Assembly: GCF_027622945.1 (NCBI RefSeq)
Contig: NZ_JAPZVQ010000002.1
Coordinates: 226,375 to 290,374 of the forward strand
From: Glycomyces lechevalierae
GTDB lineage: Bacteria > Actinomycetota > Actinomycetes > Mycobacteriales > Micromonosporaceae
Length of the DNA stretch: 64,000 bases
Reading direction: 5' to 3'
Shown: piece after piece, positions 24,219 to 32,305 of the stretch
How the letters are laid out: each line of letters opens with the position of its first letter
How positions within the stretch are numbered: position 1 is the first letter of the stretch
Position numbers and translations under genes: made by a program
The notes under the pieces: model-generated
The model's input: the letters and a program-made list of their open reading frames with translations, nothing else
Told to the model about the DNA's origin: nothing
Database searches by the model: none

Positions 24219-25070
24219 ATGGCTCGTGAAGACGTGCTGGTCACCGCCGATTGGGCGGAAGAGAACCTCGACACCCCCGGAGTCGTGTTCGTCGAAGTCG
24301 ACGAAGACGCCTCCGCCTACGACTACGGCCACATCAAGGGCGCGGTGAAGATCGACTGGAAGGACGACCTCCAGGACCCGATCCGCCGCGACTTCGTCAA
24401 CCAGGAGCAGTTCTCGCAGCTCCTTTCCGAGCGCGGGATCTCGAACGACGACACCGTCGTCCTCTACGGCGGCAACAACAACTGGTTCGCGGCCTACGCG
24501 TACTGGTACTTCAAGCTGTACGGCCACGAGGACGTCAAGCTCCTCGACGGCGGCCGCAAGAAGTGGGAGCTCGACGCCCGCGACGTGACCGCCGAGGTCG
24601 TCAAGCGCGAGCCCACCAACTATGTCGCCAAGCCCCTCAACTGGGACCTGCGCGCCAAGCGCGACGAGGTCGAGGCCGCCATCGGCGTCAAGAACCTCAT
24701 CGACGTGCGCTCCCCCGACGAGTACGCCGGCCGCCTCCTGGCCCCGGCCCACCTCCCGCAGGAGCAGTCCCAGCGCGCCGGCCACATCCCCACCGCGCTC
24801 AGCGTGCCGTGGAGCAAGGCCGCCAACGAGGACGGGACCTTCAAGTCCGAGGCCGAACTGCGCGAGCTCTACGTCGGCGACGCCGGCCTGGACGAGTCCA
24901 AGTCGACCATCGCCTACTGCCGCATCGGCGAGCGCTCCAGCCACACCTGGTTCGCGCTCCGCGAGCTCCTCGGCTACGAGGACGTGAAGAACTACGACGG
25001 CTCCTGGACCGAGTACGGCTCGCTGGTCGGCGTGCCGATCGCCCTCGGCGACGAGCCCGGCACCAAGTAA
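24219..25070 (+). CDS. Thiosulfate/3-mercaptopyruvate sulfurtransferase (double rhodanese)
   Basis: A 283-residue enzyme with GGAGAG before the ATG. Two rhodanese domains: an inactive N-terminal one (about 5-130, with D-G-G-R-K-K-W) and a catalytic C-terminal one (about 155-275) whose persulfide Cys lies in A-Y-C-R-I-G-E-R-S, the six-residue active loop. It transfers sulfane sulfur to thiophilic acceptors. It corresponds to the mycobacterial CysA2 type, not the sulfate ABC ATPase. It is co-transcribed with the DUF1416 gene and preceded by a Cys leader peptide, so it is likely controlled by cysteine supply. Confidence 0.93.
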   Translation: MAREDVLVTADWAEENLDTPGVVFVEVDEDASAYDYGHIKGAVKIDWKDDLQDPIRRDFVNQEQFSQLLSERGISNDDTVVLYGGNNNWFAAYAYWYFKLYGHEDVKLLDGGRKKWELDARDVTAEVVKREPTNYVAKPLNWDLRAKRDEVEAAIGVKNLIDVRSPDEYAGRLLAPAHLPQEQSQRAGHIPTALSVPWSKAANEDGTFKSEAELRELYVGDAGLDESKSTIAYCRIGERSSHTWFALRELLGYEDVKNYDGSWTEYGSLVGVPIALGDEPGTK

Positions 25071-25099
25071 CACCGGCGACGGTACTGAAAGGAACAACC

Positions 25100-25411
25100 A
25101 TGTCTGACAGCTGCGCTGCACCCGACCAGGACGCGGCCCTGCCGGCGTCGGTCGACATCGAGAAGGAGACCGTGCTCACGGGCACCGTCGTGAACGACGA
25201 GGGCGAACTCGTGCAGGGCGCGTACGTGCGCCTGCTCGACGGCTCCGGCGAGTTCACCGCCGAGGTCGTGACCGGTGAAGGCGGCCAGTTCCGCTTCTTC
25301 GCCGCCCCCGGCAAGTGGACGCTCCGCGCGCTCTCGCGCTACGGCGACGCCACCGGCGAGGTCGAGGCCGACCGCGGTCTCAACGAGACCAAACTGGCCG
25401 TGAGCCGCTAG
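25100..25411 (+). CDS. DUF1416 protein (SseC-like)
   Basis: A 103-residue protein 29 nt after the sulfurtransferase, with AAAGGAA before the ATG. It has an Ig-like beta fold: V-D-I-E-K-E-T-V-L-T-G-T-V-V, then G-A-Y-V-R-L-L-D-G-S-G-E-F-T-A-E-V-V-T and F-R-F-F-A-A-P-G-K-W-T-L-R-A-L-S. This is the small partner (SseC in mycobacteria) found after rhodaneses across actinobacteria; its role is not established. Confidence 0.9.
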   Translation: MSDSCAAPDQDAALPASVDIEKETVLTGTVVNDEGELVQGAYVRLLDGSGEFTAEVVTGEGGQFRFFAAPGKWTLRALSRYGDATGEVEADRGLNETKLAVSR

Positions 25412-25465
25412 ACCCACGACCACCGAGACCGACCGGGGCGATTCAGCTCGTAACCCAGTCTGAAG

Positions 25466-25491
25466 GGCGGGGCCGCTTTCGCGGCCCCGCC
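25466..25491 (+). terminator. Terminator of the sulfurtransferase operon
   Basis: GGCGGGGCCGC, loop TTTC, GCGGCCCCGCC, then TTTT: a classic intrinsic terminator. Confidence 0.9.
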
Positions 25492-25515
25492 TTTTGCGTT
25501 GCCGCCCAGCGATGA

Positions 25516-25543
25516 GGGCCCGGCCGCCGTCGCGGCCGGGCCC
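25516..25543 (-). terminator. Terminator of the leftward secreted-protein gene
   Basis: A 12-bp perfect stem GGGCCCGGCCGC/GCGGCCGGGCCC with a 4-nt loop, 17 nt past the stop of the gene ending at 25560. Confidence 0.8.
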
Positions 25544-25559
25544 GTTCGTGTTCGTCGGT

Positions 25560-26087
25560 CTAGCTCAACTGGTAGGAGCTGGTCCGGTTGGCCCAGCCGC
25601 CCGCGGCGGTGTCGAGGTTGGCGAGGGCGTCGATCCAGGTCGACGAGGTCCCGGTAGCGGAGTCGTTGTCGAACAGCTTGACGTCGCAGGAGTTGTAGGT
25701 GCGCACCGAGCTGGCCTTGTTGGTGAAGGACCCCATGCGGGTGATCGTGAACTCGACCGGCGTGTACGCGGACGAGCAGGTGTAGGCGCCCGGCACGGTC
25801 AGGGTGTGGGTGCCGGAGGAGGTCCCGTAGTTGGTGTCGCCGTACATGCGCACCAGGACGGTGTCCGCCTGGAGGCCGACCGAGCTCGCCGCGAGGGCCT
25901 CTTCCGGAGTATCGGCGCAGGTGAGCTCTTCGCGAACGATGTTGTAGACGCAGTCGTCGCCGGTGGTCTCGGCGTTCGCGGCGGAAGGCGCGAGCGCCAG
26001 CGCGCCCGCCGCGAGGGCGAGCGAGAGCGCCGCCCCGGTCTTGACGCGGCGGCGGAGCGGGGTGTTGCGGATTGTGGGTTCAGCCAT
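25560..26087 (-). CDS. Secreted beta-gamma-crystallin/I36-like protein, paralogue 1
   Basis: A 175-residue exported protein. The signal peptide ends near S-A-A-N-A (residue 39). The mature part has four Cys (D-C-V-Y-N, L-T-C-A-D, Y-T-C-S-S, S-C-D-V-K) and a crystallin-like beta pattern: M-Y-G-D-T-N-Y-G-T-S-S-G-T, A-S-S-V-R-T-Y and V-K-L-F-D-N-D. This resembles peptidase-inhibitor family I36, so inhibition of an extracellular protease is possible but unproven. The paralogue at 26195 is closely similar through the whole length. The ATG is leaderless: TACGGT ends 7 nt before it. It is controlled by a box shared with the paralogue. Confidence 0.8.
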   Translation of the reverse strand: MAEPTIRNTPLRRRVKTGAALSLALAAGALALAPSAANAETTGDDCVYNIVREELTCADTPEEALAASSVGLQADTVLVRMYGDTNYGTSSGTHTLTVPGAYTCSSAYTPVEFTITRMGSFTNKASSVRTYNSCDVKLFDNDSATGTSSTWIDALANLDTAAGGWANRTSSYQLS

Positions 26088-26093
26088 GCCGGA

Positions 26094-26150
26094 ACCGTAA
26101 GCGCCCCAATGGATACGGAAGCGCTTTCAGATCGCACACGGCGCGTATAC
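26094..26150 (-). promoter_or_regulatory. SARP-type heptamer array and -10 box, copy 1
   Basis: On the minus strand: GTATACG-4 nt-GTGTGCG-4 nt-GAAAGCG-4 nt-CGTATCC (26150-26111), i.e. four heptamers at an 11-bp period, then 11 nt, the -10 box TACGGT (26099-26094), 6 nt and the ATG. The same array occurs before the paralogue at the same spacing. Heptamers at 11-bp intervals just upstream of a -10 are the known SARP operator layout. Confidence 0.7.
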
Positions 26151-26155
26151 GAAAC

Positions 26156-26181
26156 GGCCCGGTCGCGTTCGCGGCCGGGCC
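26156..26181 (-). terminator. Terminator of paralogue 2
   Basis: An 11-bp stem GGCCCGGTCGC/GCGGCCGGGCC (one G-U) with loop GTTC, 14 nt past the stop at 26195. On the minus strand it is followed by GTTTCG. Confidence 0.75.
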
Positions 26182-26194
26182 TTTCCGTGTGCGG

Positions 26195-26734
26195 CTAGCT
26201 GACCTGGAACGAGCCGGCCCGGTTGGCCCAGCCGCCGGCGGCGGTGTTCAGGTTGGCGAGGTTGTCGATCCAGGTCGACGAGGTGCCGGTGGCGTCGCTG
26301 TTGTCGAAGAGCTTGACGTCGCAGGAGTGGTACGTGTGCGCGGAGCTGGCCCGGTTGCTCCAGCCCGCGGAGCCGAGGTTGACGACGGTGAACTCGATCG
26401 GCGTGTACGCCGCGGTGCAGTTGTAGGTGCCGTCCACGGTCAGCGTGAACGTGCCGTTGGAGGTCCCGTAGTTGGCGTCGTCGTACAGCCGCACCAGGGT
26501 GCTGGTGGCCTGGATGCCGACGGCGTCGGCGGCGATGGCCGCTTCGGGGGTGTCGGAGCAGGTGAGCTCGTCGCGGGTGAGGTTGTAGACGCAGTGATCG
26601 CCGGCGGTCTCGGCGTTCGCGGCGGAGGGTGCGAGGACGAGCGCGCCGGCGGCGGCCGTGAAGGAGAGCGCGACGGCGACCATGGCGCGCTTGCGGTCGG
26701 AGGAGCCGGAGTGCTTCGTGATGCGTTTGACCAT
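26195..26734 (-). CDS. Secreted beta-gamma-crystallin/I36-like protein, paralogue 2
   Basis: A 179-residue exported protein, paralogue of the gene at 25560. The signal peptide ends at S-A-A-N-A (about residue 41); the mature region keeps the four Cys (D-H-C-V-Y, L-T-C-S-D, Y-N-C-T-A, S-C-D-V-K), the Y-D-D-A-N-Y-G-T-S-N-G-T loop and the C-terminal W-I-D-N-L-A-N-L-N-T-A-A-G-G-W. The ATG is leaderless with TACAGT ending 7 nt upstream. The divergent SARP gene starts 122 nt away. The pair probably arose by a tandem duplication that included the promoter. Confidence 0.8.
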   Translation of the reverse strand: MVKRITKHSGSSDRKRAMVAVALSFTAAAGALVLAPSAANAETAGDHCVYNLTRDELTCSDTPEAAIAADAVGIQATSTLVRLYDDANYGTSNGTFTLTVDGTYNCTAAYTPIEFTVVNLGSAGWSNRASSAHTYHSCDVKLFDNSDATGTSSTWIDNLANLNTAAGGWANRAGSFQVS

Positions 26735-26740
26735 GTCCGA

Positions 26741-26797
26741 ACTGTATGTGGCGCAGTGGATACGAAAGCAACTTCAGATCGCATACGCGGCGTATAA
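26741..26797 (-). promoter_or_regulatory. SARP-type heptamer array and -10 box, copy 2
   Basis: On the minus strand: TTATACG-4 nt-GTATGCG-4 nt-GAAGTTG-4 nt-CGTATCC (26797-26758), 11 nt, -10 box TACAGT (26746-26741), 6 nt, ATG. It lies between the paralogue and the divergent SARP gene, so the regulator may also control itself. Confidence 0.7.
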
Positions 26798-26855
26798 CAT
26801 GGAGCGACCCCTCGTCGCGAACACTTGTGCACCCCGCCGGCCGGAGGAGTCCCGT

Positions 26856-27605
26856 ATGGAGTTCCGGATGCTCGGACCACTTGAAGTGCTCATCGACGGG
26901 GTTCCCGTCCATTTGGGAGGGAGTCGTCAGCAGACGGTGCTGGGTGTGCTGCTGACGAACGCCGGGCGCCCGCTGCAGCGGCGCCGGCTGGGCAGTCTGG
27001 TGTGGAACGACCCGCCGCCTTCGGCGGGGCCGAACCTGCGGACTTATCTGCGGCGCTTGCGGTCGGCGCTGGTCGATCCGCTGTCGCTCGAGTCGCGGCT
27101 GGTGTCGGACCGGCGGCAGGTCACGTTGCGGACGGAGCCGGGCGAGCTCGATCTCGAGGTCTTCGAGGAGTCGTGCCGCGCGGCGGATCGCGCGCGCGAG
27201 GCGGGCGACGCGGCCGCGGCGGTCGGCCTGTACGACCGGGCGCTGCGGTTGTGGCGGGGGAATCCCCTCGACGGCATCGATGTCGACAACCCGTTGTACG
27301 CCAAGGCGGTCGAGCTCACGGAGCGGCGCTATGCGGTGGAGTCGCGGCGGTGGGGGCTGCTCGTCGAGTCCGGTGATTTCGGGGCGGCGATCGGCGAGCT
27401 TCGGGCCGCGGTCCTCGCGAATCCGTTCCGCGAGCGGCTTGCGGAACTGCTGATGCTCGCGTTGTACAAGGACCACCGGCGCTGGGAGGCGCTGCAGGTT
27501 TTCACGGAGACGCGCGATCTCATGGCGAACTCGCTCGGCCTGGAACCGGGGCCGGAGCTCCAACGCACGCACCGGCGCATCCTGGACGACGATGTGCCGT
27601 CGTGA
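26856..27605 (+). CDS. SARP-family transcriptional activator (OmpR-like DNA-binding plus BTAD)
   Basis: A 249-residue regulator with GGAGGAG 8 nt before the ATG. Residues 1-95 are the SARP winged helix (F-R-M-L-G-P-L-E-V, R-Q-Q-T-V-L-G-V-L-L, L-R-T-Y-L-R-R-L-R). Residues about 100-245 are the BTAD helical repeat domain (N-P-L-D-G-I-D, A-N-P-F-R-E-R-L-A-E-L-L-M-L-A-L-Y). It has no NB-ARC extension. SARPs bind direct heptamer repeats at 11-bp spacing, exactly the arrays found before the two neighbouring secreted-protein genes, so it is their likely activator. Confidence 0.9.
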   Translation: MEFRMLGPLEVLIDGVPVHLGGSRQQTVLGVLLTNAGRPLQRRRLGSLVWNDPPPSAGPNLRTYLRRLRSALVDPLSLESRLVSDRRQVTLRTEPGELDLEVFEESCRAADRAREAGDAAAAVGLYDRALRLWRGNPLDGIDVDNPLYAKAVELTERRYAVESRRWGLLVESGDFGAAIGELRAAVLANPFRERLAELLMLALYKDHRRWEALQVFTETRDLMANSLGLEPGPELQRTHRRILDDDVPS

Positions 27606-27854
27606 CTTGGTGATCGCGGGTTTGGCGGGCGGCTCTTTCCGTCAAAGAGGGGGCCTCCCCTCCCCCGCCCCCTCACCCACCCACCCCTGTGAATGCCGCT
27701 GTTCAGCGCGGCAGCTTCTGTGTCGCTGTGTCGCAGCAGGAAGTGCGCCGCCGATCGCGGCTGGCTGCCGCGAATCGACTCCGTTCGTTTGCCTTCGCGC
27801 GCTTCGGCTTGCGCCGTCGGTCCGCCGCCGGCCGGCGGACCGGCGGTGGTGCGG

Positions 27855-28352
27855 TTACTTGTTCAGGTCCTTGTAGCGGGCCGTCTTGGTGACCGGGTCG
27901 TAGAAGCCGGCCGGGGTGCGGAGGATGACGTTGATGCGGTTCCAGGCGTTGATCTGGGCGCACATCGCCACCAGGGCCGCGATCTGCTCGTCGTCGTAGT
28001 GCTTGCGCACGAGCTCCCAGGTCTCCTCGCTGACGCCGTGCGGGTTGTCCGCGATGCGCGCCGACTCCTCGGCGAGGGCGAGCGCGGCGCGCTCGGCCTC
28101 GGTGAAGGCCGGAGCCTCGCGCCAGACGGTGACCAGGTTGAGGCGCTCGGGGTCGTCGCCGGCGTGGACGGCGTCCTTGTAGTGCATGTCCACGCAGTAG
28201 CCGCAGCCGTTGATCTGGCTGACGCGCAGCTTCAGCAGTTCCATGGTGGTGTGCGGGACCGGGCCCGTGTGGAACAGCTTCTCGTTGGCGAGCATGTTCT
28301 TGTAGAAGTGCTTGGCGAACTCGGTCTCGGTGAAGGCGAGTCGGGGTTCCAT
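27855..28352 (-). CDS. Carboxymuconolactone decarboxylase/AhpD-like protein
   Basis: A 165-residue protein with GGAAGGAAG upstream of its ATG. The CMD-domain active motif G-C-G-Y-C-V-D-M-H (Cys-x-x-Cys with a downstream His, about residues 49-58) is intact, as in AhpD-type peroxidases. It starts 12 nt after the ECF41-type sigma factor gene. In ECF41 systems such CMD proteins are the usual co-transcribed partner, so it is probably under that sigma factor. Likely role: peroxide or redox-linked small-molecule chemistry. Confidence 0.88.
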   Translation of the reverse strand: MEPRLAFTETEFAKHFYKNMLANEKLFHTGPVPHTTMELLKLRVSQINGCGYCVDMHYKDAVHAGDDPERLNLVTVWREAPAFTEAERAALALAEESARIADNPHGVSEETWELVRKHYDDEQIAALVAMCAQINAWNRINVILRTPAGFYDPVTKTARYKDLNK

Positions 28353-28364
28353 GATGCTTCCTTC

Positions 28365-29288
28365 CTACTGGTCGGCCTGCGTGGTGCGCAGGCCGGCGAA
28401 CTTCTGGGGATTGCGGAGGTAGTCGACCGTGGTGATGCGGCCGTTCTCGATGCCGAGGGCGATGACGCCGTCGACGATGCCGCCGCCCACCGTGATGAGG
28501 GCGGGGCTGCCGTTGATGACGATCGGGCGGTGGGCGCGGTCGGCGTACTTCTGCGAGACCCCCACCAGGAAGCGCGCGACCTTGTCGGCGCCGTGGATCG
28601 GGTTGCGCGCGGCCCGGACCAGCCCGCCGCCGTCAGAGGTGAGGACCGCTTCGGGGTCGAGCAGTTCGAGCAGGCCGTCCAGGTCACCCGAGCGGGTCGC
28701 CTGCGAGAAGGCCTCGACCACGGCGCGGTGCGCCTCCGGGTCGACGTCGAAGCGGGGCTTGCGCTCCTCGACGTGCTCGCGGGCGCGGCTCGCGAGCTTG
28801 CGGCAGGCCGCGGGACTGCGACCGAGCGCCGTTCCGACCTCGTCGAAGGTGAGGCCGAAGACGTCGTGGAGGACGAACGCGGCGCGCTCGGCCGGGCTCA
28901 AGGTCTCGAGGACCACGAGCATCGCCCAGGACATGGAGTCCGCGAGGCTCACCGAGTCGGCCGGGTCCGGGGCGGTCTCGACCGGCTCGGGCAGCCAGGG
29001 CCCGACGTACGCCTCCCGGCGGGTGCGGGCCGATCGCAGCACGTCGAGCGCGAGGCGGGAGGTCGCGGTGACGAGCCAGCCCGTGAGGTCTTCGATCTCG
29101 TCGAGGTCCGTGCGCTGGAGCCGGATCCAGGCGTCCTGGACGACATCCTCGGCCTCGGCGACCGAGCCGAGGAGGCCGTAGGCGACGCCGAAGAGGCGCG
29201 GGCGCAGCGCTTCGAAGTGCGCGAGCGCGCTGGTGGTGGGAGGCGCCTCGGCGGGTGCCTCGGTGTGGTGCGCTTCCGTGCGGTTCAT
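28365..29288 (-). CDS. sigJ: ECF41/SigJ-type sigma factor with SnoaL-like C-terminal domain
   Basis: A 307-residue sigma factor. Region 2 (about residues 18-90: F-E-A-L-R-P-R-L-F-G-V-A-Y, A-E-D-V-V-Q-D-A-W) and region 4 (about 125-185: L-S-P-A-E-R-A-A-F-V-L-H-D-V-F, Y-D-E-V-like F-D-E-V-G-T-A-L-G-R-S) are complete. The C-terminal 115 residues are a SnoaL-like domain with D-G-G-G-L-V-R-A-A and P-x-K-F-A-G-L, which regulates activity in ECF41. The ATG at 29288 is chosen, not the upstream 29306, because the ECF41 promoter CGTC element lies between them. Confidence 0.9.
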   Translation of the reverse strand: MNRTEAHHTEAPAEAPPTTSALAHFEALRPRLFGVAYGLLGSVAEAEDVVQDAWIRLQRTDLDEIEDLTGWLVTATSRLALDVLRSARTRREAYVGPWLPEPVETAPDPADSVSLADSMSWAMLVVLETLSPAERAAFVLHDVFGLTFDEVGTALGRSPAACRKLASRAREHVEERKPRFDVDPEAHRAVVEAFSQATRSGDLDGLLELLDPEAVLTSDGGGLVRAARNPIHGADKVARFLVGVSQKYADRAHRPIVINGSPALITVGGGIVDGVIALGIENGRITTVDYLRNPQKFAGLRTTQADQ

Positions 29289-29296
29289 GCGAGGAG

Positions 29297-29323
29297 GACG
29301 GGGCATGGTTCAAGAGTGTGACA
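29297..29323 (-). promoter_or_regulatory. ECF41 promoter upstream of the sigma factor gene
   Basis: On the minus strand TGTCACA (29323-29317), a 16-nt spacer and CGTC (29300-29297), matching the published ECF41 consensus TGTCACA-n16-CGTC. The sigma factor ATG follows 8 nt after CGTC, implying autoregulation and a leaderless message. Confidence 0.75.
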
Positions 29324-29378
29324 TCGAATCGCAGATTGTGACCGCCATCTCACGGAAGACGTAGGGCAGACTGGTCTC

Positions 29379-30026
29379 GTGTTCTCGAACCTCTCGGCGC
29401 GCTGGCGCCGCCGCCTGCGCGTCGCGGTGGTCCTGTGGGCGGTGCTGCTGCTCGCGCTGGCGTTCGCGGGCTCCCGCGCGACCGTGCGCGAGCAGGTCGA
29501 CGCGGGCGGAGCCCGCGGGCTCCTCGACGCCGCGATCGGCGAAGCGGCGGCCGCGTTCACGGGCGCGGCGGTGCTCGCGGTCGGGCCGCTGACCTGGGAC
29601 GAGTGCAACGTGACGCCCGTGCGGGAAGGCCTCTCGCTCGAACGGACCCTCCAGGTCTCCGGCGCGACGGTCGACCACGTCGCCTCCCTCACCGACCGCT
29701 TCTCGCTGCGCTCCTTGACGAACGAACCCGACGGCGCCTCCTGGTCAGGGACCACCGCCGACTTCATCGGCATCCGCGTGACCGCCCCCGCCGCCGACCC
29801 GCCCGGCGGCCGCTGGGCCGAACCCGTTTCCGTGCAGGCCGTCAGCGGCTGCCGGCCCCTGGAAGCCCCGATCGGCTCGTTCACCCCCGCACCCCCGGCC
29901 GAAGCGACCGCCGACTGGGACTACGGCTCGATCGCCTGCCCCGGCGGCGGCACCCTCGCCAGCTGGACCGAACCCGTCGAAGCCCAACCCATGCGCGTCC
30001 ACGAGACCACCGGCGGCTGCAGCTGA
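29379..30026 (+). CDS. Signal-anchored hypothetical protein
   Basis: A 215-residue protein from GTG 29379. The N-terminus is basic (R-W-R-R-R-L-R) and followed by one strong hydrophobic helix (about 14-31). The remainder is extracytoplasmic, with V-G-P-L-T-W-D-E-C-N-V-T, a V-S-G-C-R-P-L and a terminal G-G-C-S, giving four Cys in all. No domain is recognised. The sigma factor gene diverges from it; the start lies 91 nt from that gene. Confidence 0.65.
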   Translation: MFSNLSARWRRRLRVAVVLWAVLLLALAFAGSRATVREQVDAGGARGLLDAAIGEAAAAFTGAAVLAVGPLTWDECNVTPVREGLSLERTLQVSGATVDHVASLTDRFSLRSLTNEPDGASWSGTTADFIGIRVTAPAADPPGGRWAEPVSVQAVSGCRPLEAPIGSFTPAPPAEATADWDYGSIACPGGGTLASWTEPVEAQPMRVHETTGGCS

Positions 30027-30177
30027 CGCACGAGCCGAACGCGCCCGGCTGCCCTGCTCGCGATCACGATGACCTGCCATTGCGCGCCACCCGCAGTGTG
30101 GACTGAGGCGTGGGGCGGCAGCAGCATTGCGTTAGAGTGAGCGGGCCTTCACGCCATCCCTCGAAGGAGTCACCCCT

Positions 30178-30486
30178 ATGACGTACCAGCAGCCGCAATG
30201 GCAGCCCGGCCAGCAGCCGCAGTACCAGCATCACGCCCCGTACGCCCAGCAGCCGCCGCCCGTTCCGCCTTCCTATGCACCCCAGGCGTACCAGCAGGCG
30301 CCGCAGCATCCGGGAGCCGCGCCCTACCCGCAGCAGCCGCAGGTGTACACCGGCCCGCTGCCCGGCGGGGACCCGAAGGCGCAGGCCTGGAAGAACTACG
30401 GGATGCAGTGGCTCCTCGGCCTCGGCTTCCTCGCCGTCATCGGGCTCTTCGCGCTCGTCTACAACCTCGCCACCGGCGCGTGGTGA
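30178..30486 (+). CDS. Gln/Pro/Tyr-rich small membrane protein
   Basis: A 102-residue protein with GAAGGAG before the ATG. Two thirds are low-complexity Gln/Pro/Tyr/Ala sequence, then a conserved-looking A-Q-A-W-K-N-Y-G segment and a single transmembrane helix near the C-terminus (W-L-L-G-L-G-F-L-A-V-I-G-L-F-A-L-V-Y). A tail-anchored small envelope protein of unknown role. Confidence 0.7.
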   Translation: MTYQQPQWQPGQQPQYQHHAPYAQQPPPVPPSYAPQAYQQAPQHPGAAPYPQQPQVYTGPLPGGDPKAQAWKNYGMQWLLGLGFLAVIGLFALVYNLATGAW

Positions 30487-30493
30487 CCCCCGC

Positions 30494-31636
30494 TCACTTG
30501 TCGATGTCGCCGACCACGAAGAACATCGAGCCGAGGATCGCGATCATGTCCGGGATCAGGCAGCCCGTCATCAACGTCGCCAGCGCCTGCACGTTCGCGT
30601 AGGAAGCGGTGCGCAGCTTCAGCCGCCACGGCGTCTTCTCTCCGCGGCTCACCAGGTAGTACCCGTTGGCGCCCAACGGGTTCTCGGTCCAGACGTAGGT
30701 CTCGCCGACCGGCGGCTTGAAGATCTTCGGCTGCTTCGTGTTCACCGGCCCGGCGGTGAGCGACGCCTGCTCCAGGCACTGCCGCGCTAGGTCGATCGAG
30801 ACCTGCACCTGGTCGAGGAGGCAGATGAACCGGGCGTAGCAGTCCCCTTCGGTGCGCAGCACGACCGGGACGTCGAGCTGGTCGTACGCGAGGTACGGCT
30901 CGTCCCGGCGCAGGTCGAAGTCGAGGCCGCTGGCGCGCGCGACCGGGCCGGTGACGCCGTACGCGGCGGCCGTGGCGGCGTCCAGGACGCCCACGCCTTT
31001 CGTGCGGGCGGCGAAGATCTCGTTGTGGCGCAAGAGCTTGTCGAGGCGGACCATGCCGGTCTCGACGTCGTCGAGCGCCCGGTGCGCGCGGCCCTCCCAG
31101 CCGGAGGGCACGTCCATTTTGAGGCCGCCCACGCAGTTGTACATGTAGTGGATGCGGCCGCCGCTGGCCTCCTCGAAGACGTGCTGGAGGCGTTCGCGCT
31201 CGGTGAACGCGTAGAACATGGGCGTGATCGCGCCGATCTCGAGCGGGTACGAGCCGAGGAACATGAGGTGGTTGAGGACCCGGTTCATCTCGGCGAGCGC
31301 CATGCGCAGCCAGACGGCGCGCTCGGGCACTTCGACGCCGGCGAGGCGTTCGGCGGCGAGGGCGACGCCGAGTTCTGAGGAGAACGCGGAGAGCCAGTCG
31401 TGCCGGTTGGCGAGGAGCATGATCTGGCGGAAGTCGCGCACCTCGTAGAGTTTCTCGGCGCCGCGGTGCATGTAGCCGACGATCGGCTCGCATTCGGTGA
31501 CGCGTTCCCCGTCGACGCGCAGCCGCAGGCGCAGGACGCCGTGCGTGGACGGGTGCTGCGGGCCGATGTTGAGCACCATGTCGGCGGCCTCGGTGCCGGC
31601 CCCGACGCCGACGATCAGTTGCTCGCGCTCGCTCAC
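30494..31636 (-). CDS. nuoD: NADH-quinone oxidoreductase subunit D (NuoD), isolated
   Basis: A 380-residue protein from GTG 31636, which gives a normal N-terminus. It is the 49-kDa subunit family: [34 protein letters not shown] and a C-terminal [20 protein letters not shown]. The quinone-site His of G-P-Q-H-P-S-T-H is kept. The C-terminus is slightly short and ends F-V-V-G-D-I-D-K instead of F-G-E-V-D-R. No other nuo gene is nearby, so it may be the orphan NuoD-like protein of incomplete complexes seen in actinobacteria. Confidence 0.9.
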   Translation of the reverse strand: MSEREQLIVGVGAGTEAADMVLNIGPQHPSTHGVLRLRLRVDGERVTECEPIVGYMHRGAEKLYEVRDFRQIMLLANRHDWLSAFSSELGVALAAERLAGVEVPERAVWLRMALAEMNRVLNHLMFLGSYPLEIGAITPMFYAFTERERLQHVFEEASGGRIHYMYNCVGGLKMDVPSGWEGRAHRALDDVETGMVRLDKLLRHNEIFAARTKGVGVLDAATAAAYGVTGPVARASGLDFDLRRDEPYLAYDQLDVPVVLRTEGDCYARFICLLDQVQVSIDLARQCLEQASLTAGPVNTKQPKIFKPPVGETYVWTENPLGANGYYLVSRGEKTPWRLKLRTASYANVQALATLMTGCLIPDMIAILGSMFFVVGDIDK

Positions 31637-31766
31637 GGTCCCATCGTCGCAGCTTCGGGGCGTCCGGGGAAGGGTCGCCACGGCGAAGTTCGCGCCCGAG
31701 GTTCGTATGGCGCTGGTGGCGGGCTACTGGCATCCTTGAAAAGCCGACTATGGAGGTGTGCGCCGA

Positions 31767-32210
31767 ATGGACCGCGATCAGATGCGTGCGTCAGAGTCCG
31801 ACCGGCAGGTCGTGATGGAGCGGCTGCGGCAGGCGGTCGAGGAGGGCCGGCTCGACGTGCCCGAGTATCAGGACCGGGTGGACGCGGCCATGCAGGCGAA
31901 GGTCTACTCCGAGCTCGACGTGCTGGTCGCGGACTTGCAGCAGCTGCCGCCGCCCGGGTTCGCGGACGCCGGCCTGGAGCCGACGACGGCCATGCCGGGG
32001 GCGCCGCTGTCGAAGGTGAACCAGCAGATCCGCGACAGCGCGAACGAGGGCTCGCGGAGGTGGAAGATCACGGGCGTCGCGGTCGTGATCGCCGCGGTGC
32101 TGGCGCTGATCATGTTCGCGATCTCGCCGCAGATCTTCCTGTACATCGCGATCGGGATCCTGGTGATCCTGGTCCTGTTCGTGGTCGCGGCCGTCGCCGG
32201 GCTCTTCTGA
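31767..32210 (+). CDS. DUF1707 membrane protein
   Basis: A 147-residue protein. GGAGGT at 31751-31756 favours ATG 31767 over GTG 31758. DUF1707 spans about residues 4-58 (M-R-A-S-E-S-D-R-Q, V-E-E-G-R-L-D-V-P-E-Y-Q-D-R-V-D-A-A, Y-S-E-L-D-V-L-V-A-D-L). After a linker, two closely spaced transmembrane helices fill residues about 100-145. It is a second DUF1707 gene in the window (see 12613) but with a membrane tail. Confidence 0.85.
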   Translation: MDRDQMRASESDRQVVMERLRQAVEEGRLDVPEYQDRVDAAMQAKVYSELDVLVADLQQLPPPGFADAGLEPTTAMPGAPLSKVNQQIRDSANEGSRRWKITGVAVVIAAVLALIMFAISPQIFLYIAIGILVILVLFVVAAVAGLF

Positions 32211-32305
32211 CCCACTCGTTCATCGCGAGGCGGCGCGCTGGACCGCGCCGCCCCGCGGCATCGTCCAGACCCCGGCGAGCACACCGACCCCAGTAAGGAA
32301 GCACC

